Assembly (NCBI GenBank): GCA_016195295.1
Contig: JACPZV010000388.1
Location: 1 to 5,549 of the forward strand
Source of the DNA: Acidobacteriota bacterium
GTDB taxonomy: Bacteria; Acidobacteriota; Vicinamibacteria; Vicinamibacterales; CAVVIG01
Reading direction: 5' to 3'
DNA length: 5,549 nt
The notes under the pieces were generated by a model. The model saw only the letters and a list, made by a program, of their open reading frames with translations, searched no databases and was not told the origin of the DNA. This document shows, in pieces, positions 4,819-5,549 of this stretch. Both the position numbers and the translations under genes were made by a program. Each line of letters starts with the position of its first letter. The stretch's first letter is position 1.

Positions 4819-5549
4819 TCAGGTCAGCTTGGCGAGTTGGCCGTTCACCGACGCGCTAAGGGCGCCTTGCTGTTCAGGCACAACCCAGGTCGAGATATTG
4901 GCCGCGAGGTCGTGGAGCGCGCTCGTGGCTTTGTCGACAGCGGCGGCCTCGACGTGTCTGAATGCCGCGACGTACTGGTTCACGAGCGCTTGCCGGTGCG
5001 CCGTGGCCTCGTGCGGCGCCACGAAGTGGGAGTCCTCGAGATTCATCAGAGTCGACTTGAGCGTGCCCCATCCGAGATCGATGACCAGCGGTTTGACGAG
5101 CATGAATTCGCCCGCGAGCTGGGAGAGACCGGCCACCTGCTGCACGAAGTAGTTCTGGTCGAAGCCGTGCGCTCCGGCCTCGGTATCCACTTGCGCGTAA
5201 GTCTGCGTCCAGCCACCGGGCCAGTCGCCCGCCAACCCGATACCGGGAATGCGGTAGGCGCGGCCCTTGTTCATCGGACTCTTCACCGTGCCTTGAAATC
5301 CGCCGTTCACGCCCGGTCCCGCGTTGCCGGATTTGACGTCAACCCGAGGCCAGTGATTGTCGGTCGCGGCTCTCGCGATCGCTTCAACGAGCCAGATATT
5401 GTTGTTGTGGACGTCCATCAGGCTCGTGATGACGCCGCCATTTTCCGGGAGCTCGCTGGAGTAGACGTACTCGTTGCCGCCGGGCCCGACTTCGATCGTC
5501 TGTCGGCCGCCCATGTGCTCCACGCCCAGCGTCGCCACAATCGGCTTCA
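4819..5549 (-). CDS. C-terminal part of a possible M28-peptidase-related protein (cut by the window edge)
   Basis: At least 243 residues are encoded, with the frame open to the right edge of the window (reading KPIVATLGVEHMGG at the edge). The N-terminus lies outside, and the GTG at 5538 should not be taken as its start. The segment has GVEHMGG near its visible start, then a Gly/Asn-rich stretch, then RIPGIGLAGDWPGGWTQTY followed by DTEAGAHGFDQNYFVQQVAGLSQLAGEFM. This order (strand ending in EHxG, a 'GIPxI' strand, then D-x(n)-FD and a long helix) resembles the C-terminal half of M28-type metallopeptidases and their inactive relatives. The last metal-ligand histidine expected before the Asp is not obvious. 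The final 80 residues are helical and Ala-rich, with no recognised domain. The assignment is tentative; an uncharacterised exported protein is the alternative. It converges on the receiver-like gene without a visible terminator. Confidence 0.5.
   Translation of the reverse strand, partial: KPIVATLGVEHMGGRQTIEVGPGGNEYVYSSELPENGGVITSLMDVHNNNIWLVEAIARAATDNHWPRVDVKSGNAGPGVNGGFQGTVKSPMNKGRAYRIPGIGLAGDWPGGWTQTYAQVDTEAGAHGFDQNYFVQQVAGLSQLAGEFMLVKPLVIDLGWGTLKSTLMNLEDSHFVAPHEATAHRQALVNQYVAAFRHVEAAAVDKATSALHDLAANISTWVVPEQQGALSASVNGQLAKLT

Noticed and set aside
1..5549. tRNA, rRNA, CRISPR arrays, insertion sequences, attachment sites
   Set aside because: No clover-leaf candidates, spaced repeats, transposase motifs or terminal inverted repeats were seen. 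Intergenic spaces are all short.

Overview
This is a GC-rich, densely packed bacterial chromosome segment. Third codon positions are mostly G or C, exported proteins of poorly known families are frequent, and promoters show extended or leaderless -10 boxes. I infer a soil-type Acidobacteriota (Vicinamibacteria-like) genome or metagenomic bin. This rests on family content and style only, because there is no rRNA or marker gene here.

Layout: (1) 60-1367 (+), an exported PQQ-type sugar/sorbosone dehydrogenase beta-propeller. (2) 2763-1377 (-), a two-gene operon. The first gene encodes a receiver (CheY-like) domain fused to a complete Xre/MbcA/ParS-type antitoxin. The second encodes a RES-domain toxin and starts 4 nt after the first gene's stop. 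(3) 2886-3902 (+), an exported DUF3179 protein whose reading frame is interrupted by one in-frame TGA. That TGA sits where the conserved Cys of a CxxC motif is expected, and a perfect GC-rich hairpin follows at bacterial-SECIS distance. I read it as one selenoprotein gene of 338 residues, not two ORFs. (4) 4339-3881 (-), an exported single-domain cupin overlapping the DUF3179 3' end by 22 nt. (5) 4406-4795 (+), a small atypical receiver-like protein without the phospho-acceptor Asp. (6) 5549-4819 (-), the C-terminal part of a protein that may be related to M28 peptidases, cut by the window edge.

The two findings that matter most are the receiver-antitoxin/RES-toxin operon and the DUF3179 selenoprotein. 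The operon suggests that a phosphorelay could gate an NAD+-consuming toxin. Automatic gene calling would break the selenoprotein gene at the UGA. The window shows no shared pathway linking the sugar dehydrogenase, DUF3179, cupin and peptidase-like proteins. The first three carry export signals, and the genes look like independent short transcription units arranged head-to-head and tail-to-tail. No RNA genes, CRISPR arrays or insertion sequences were seen, and no gap between genes exceeds about 125 bp.
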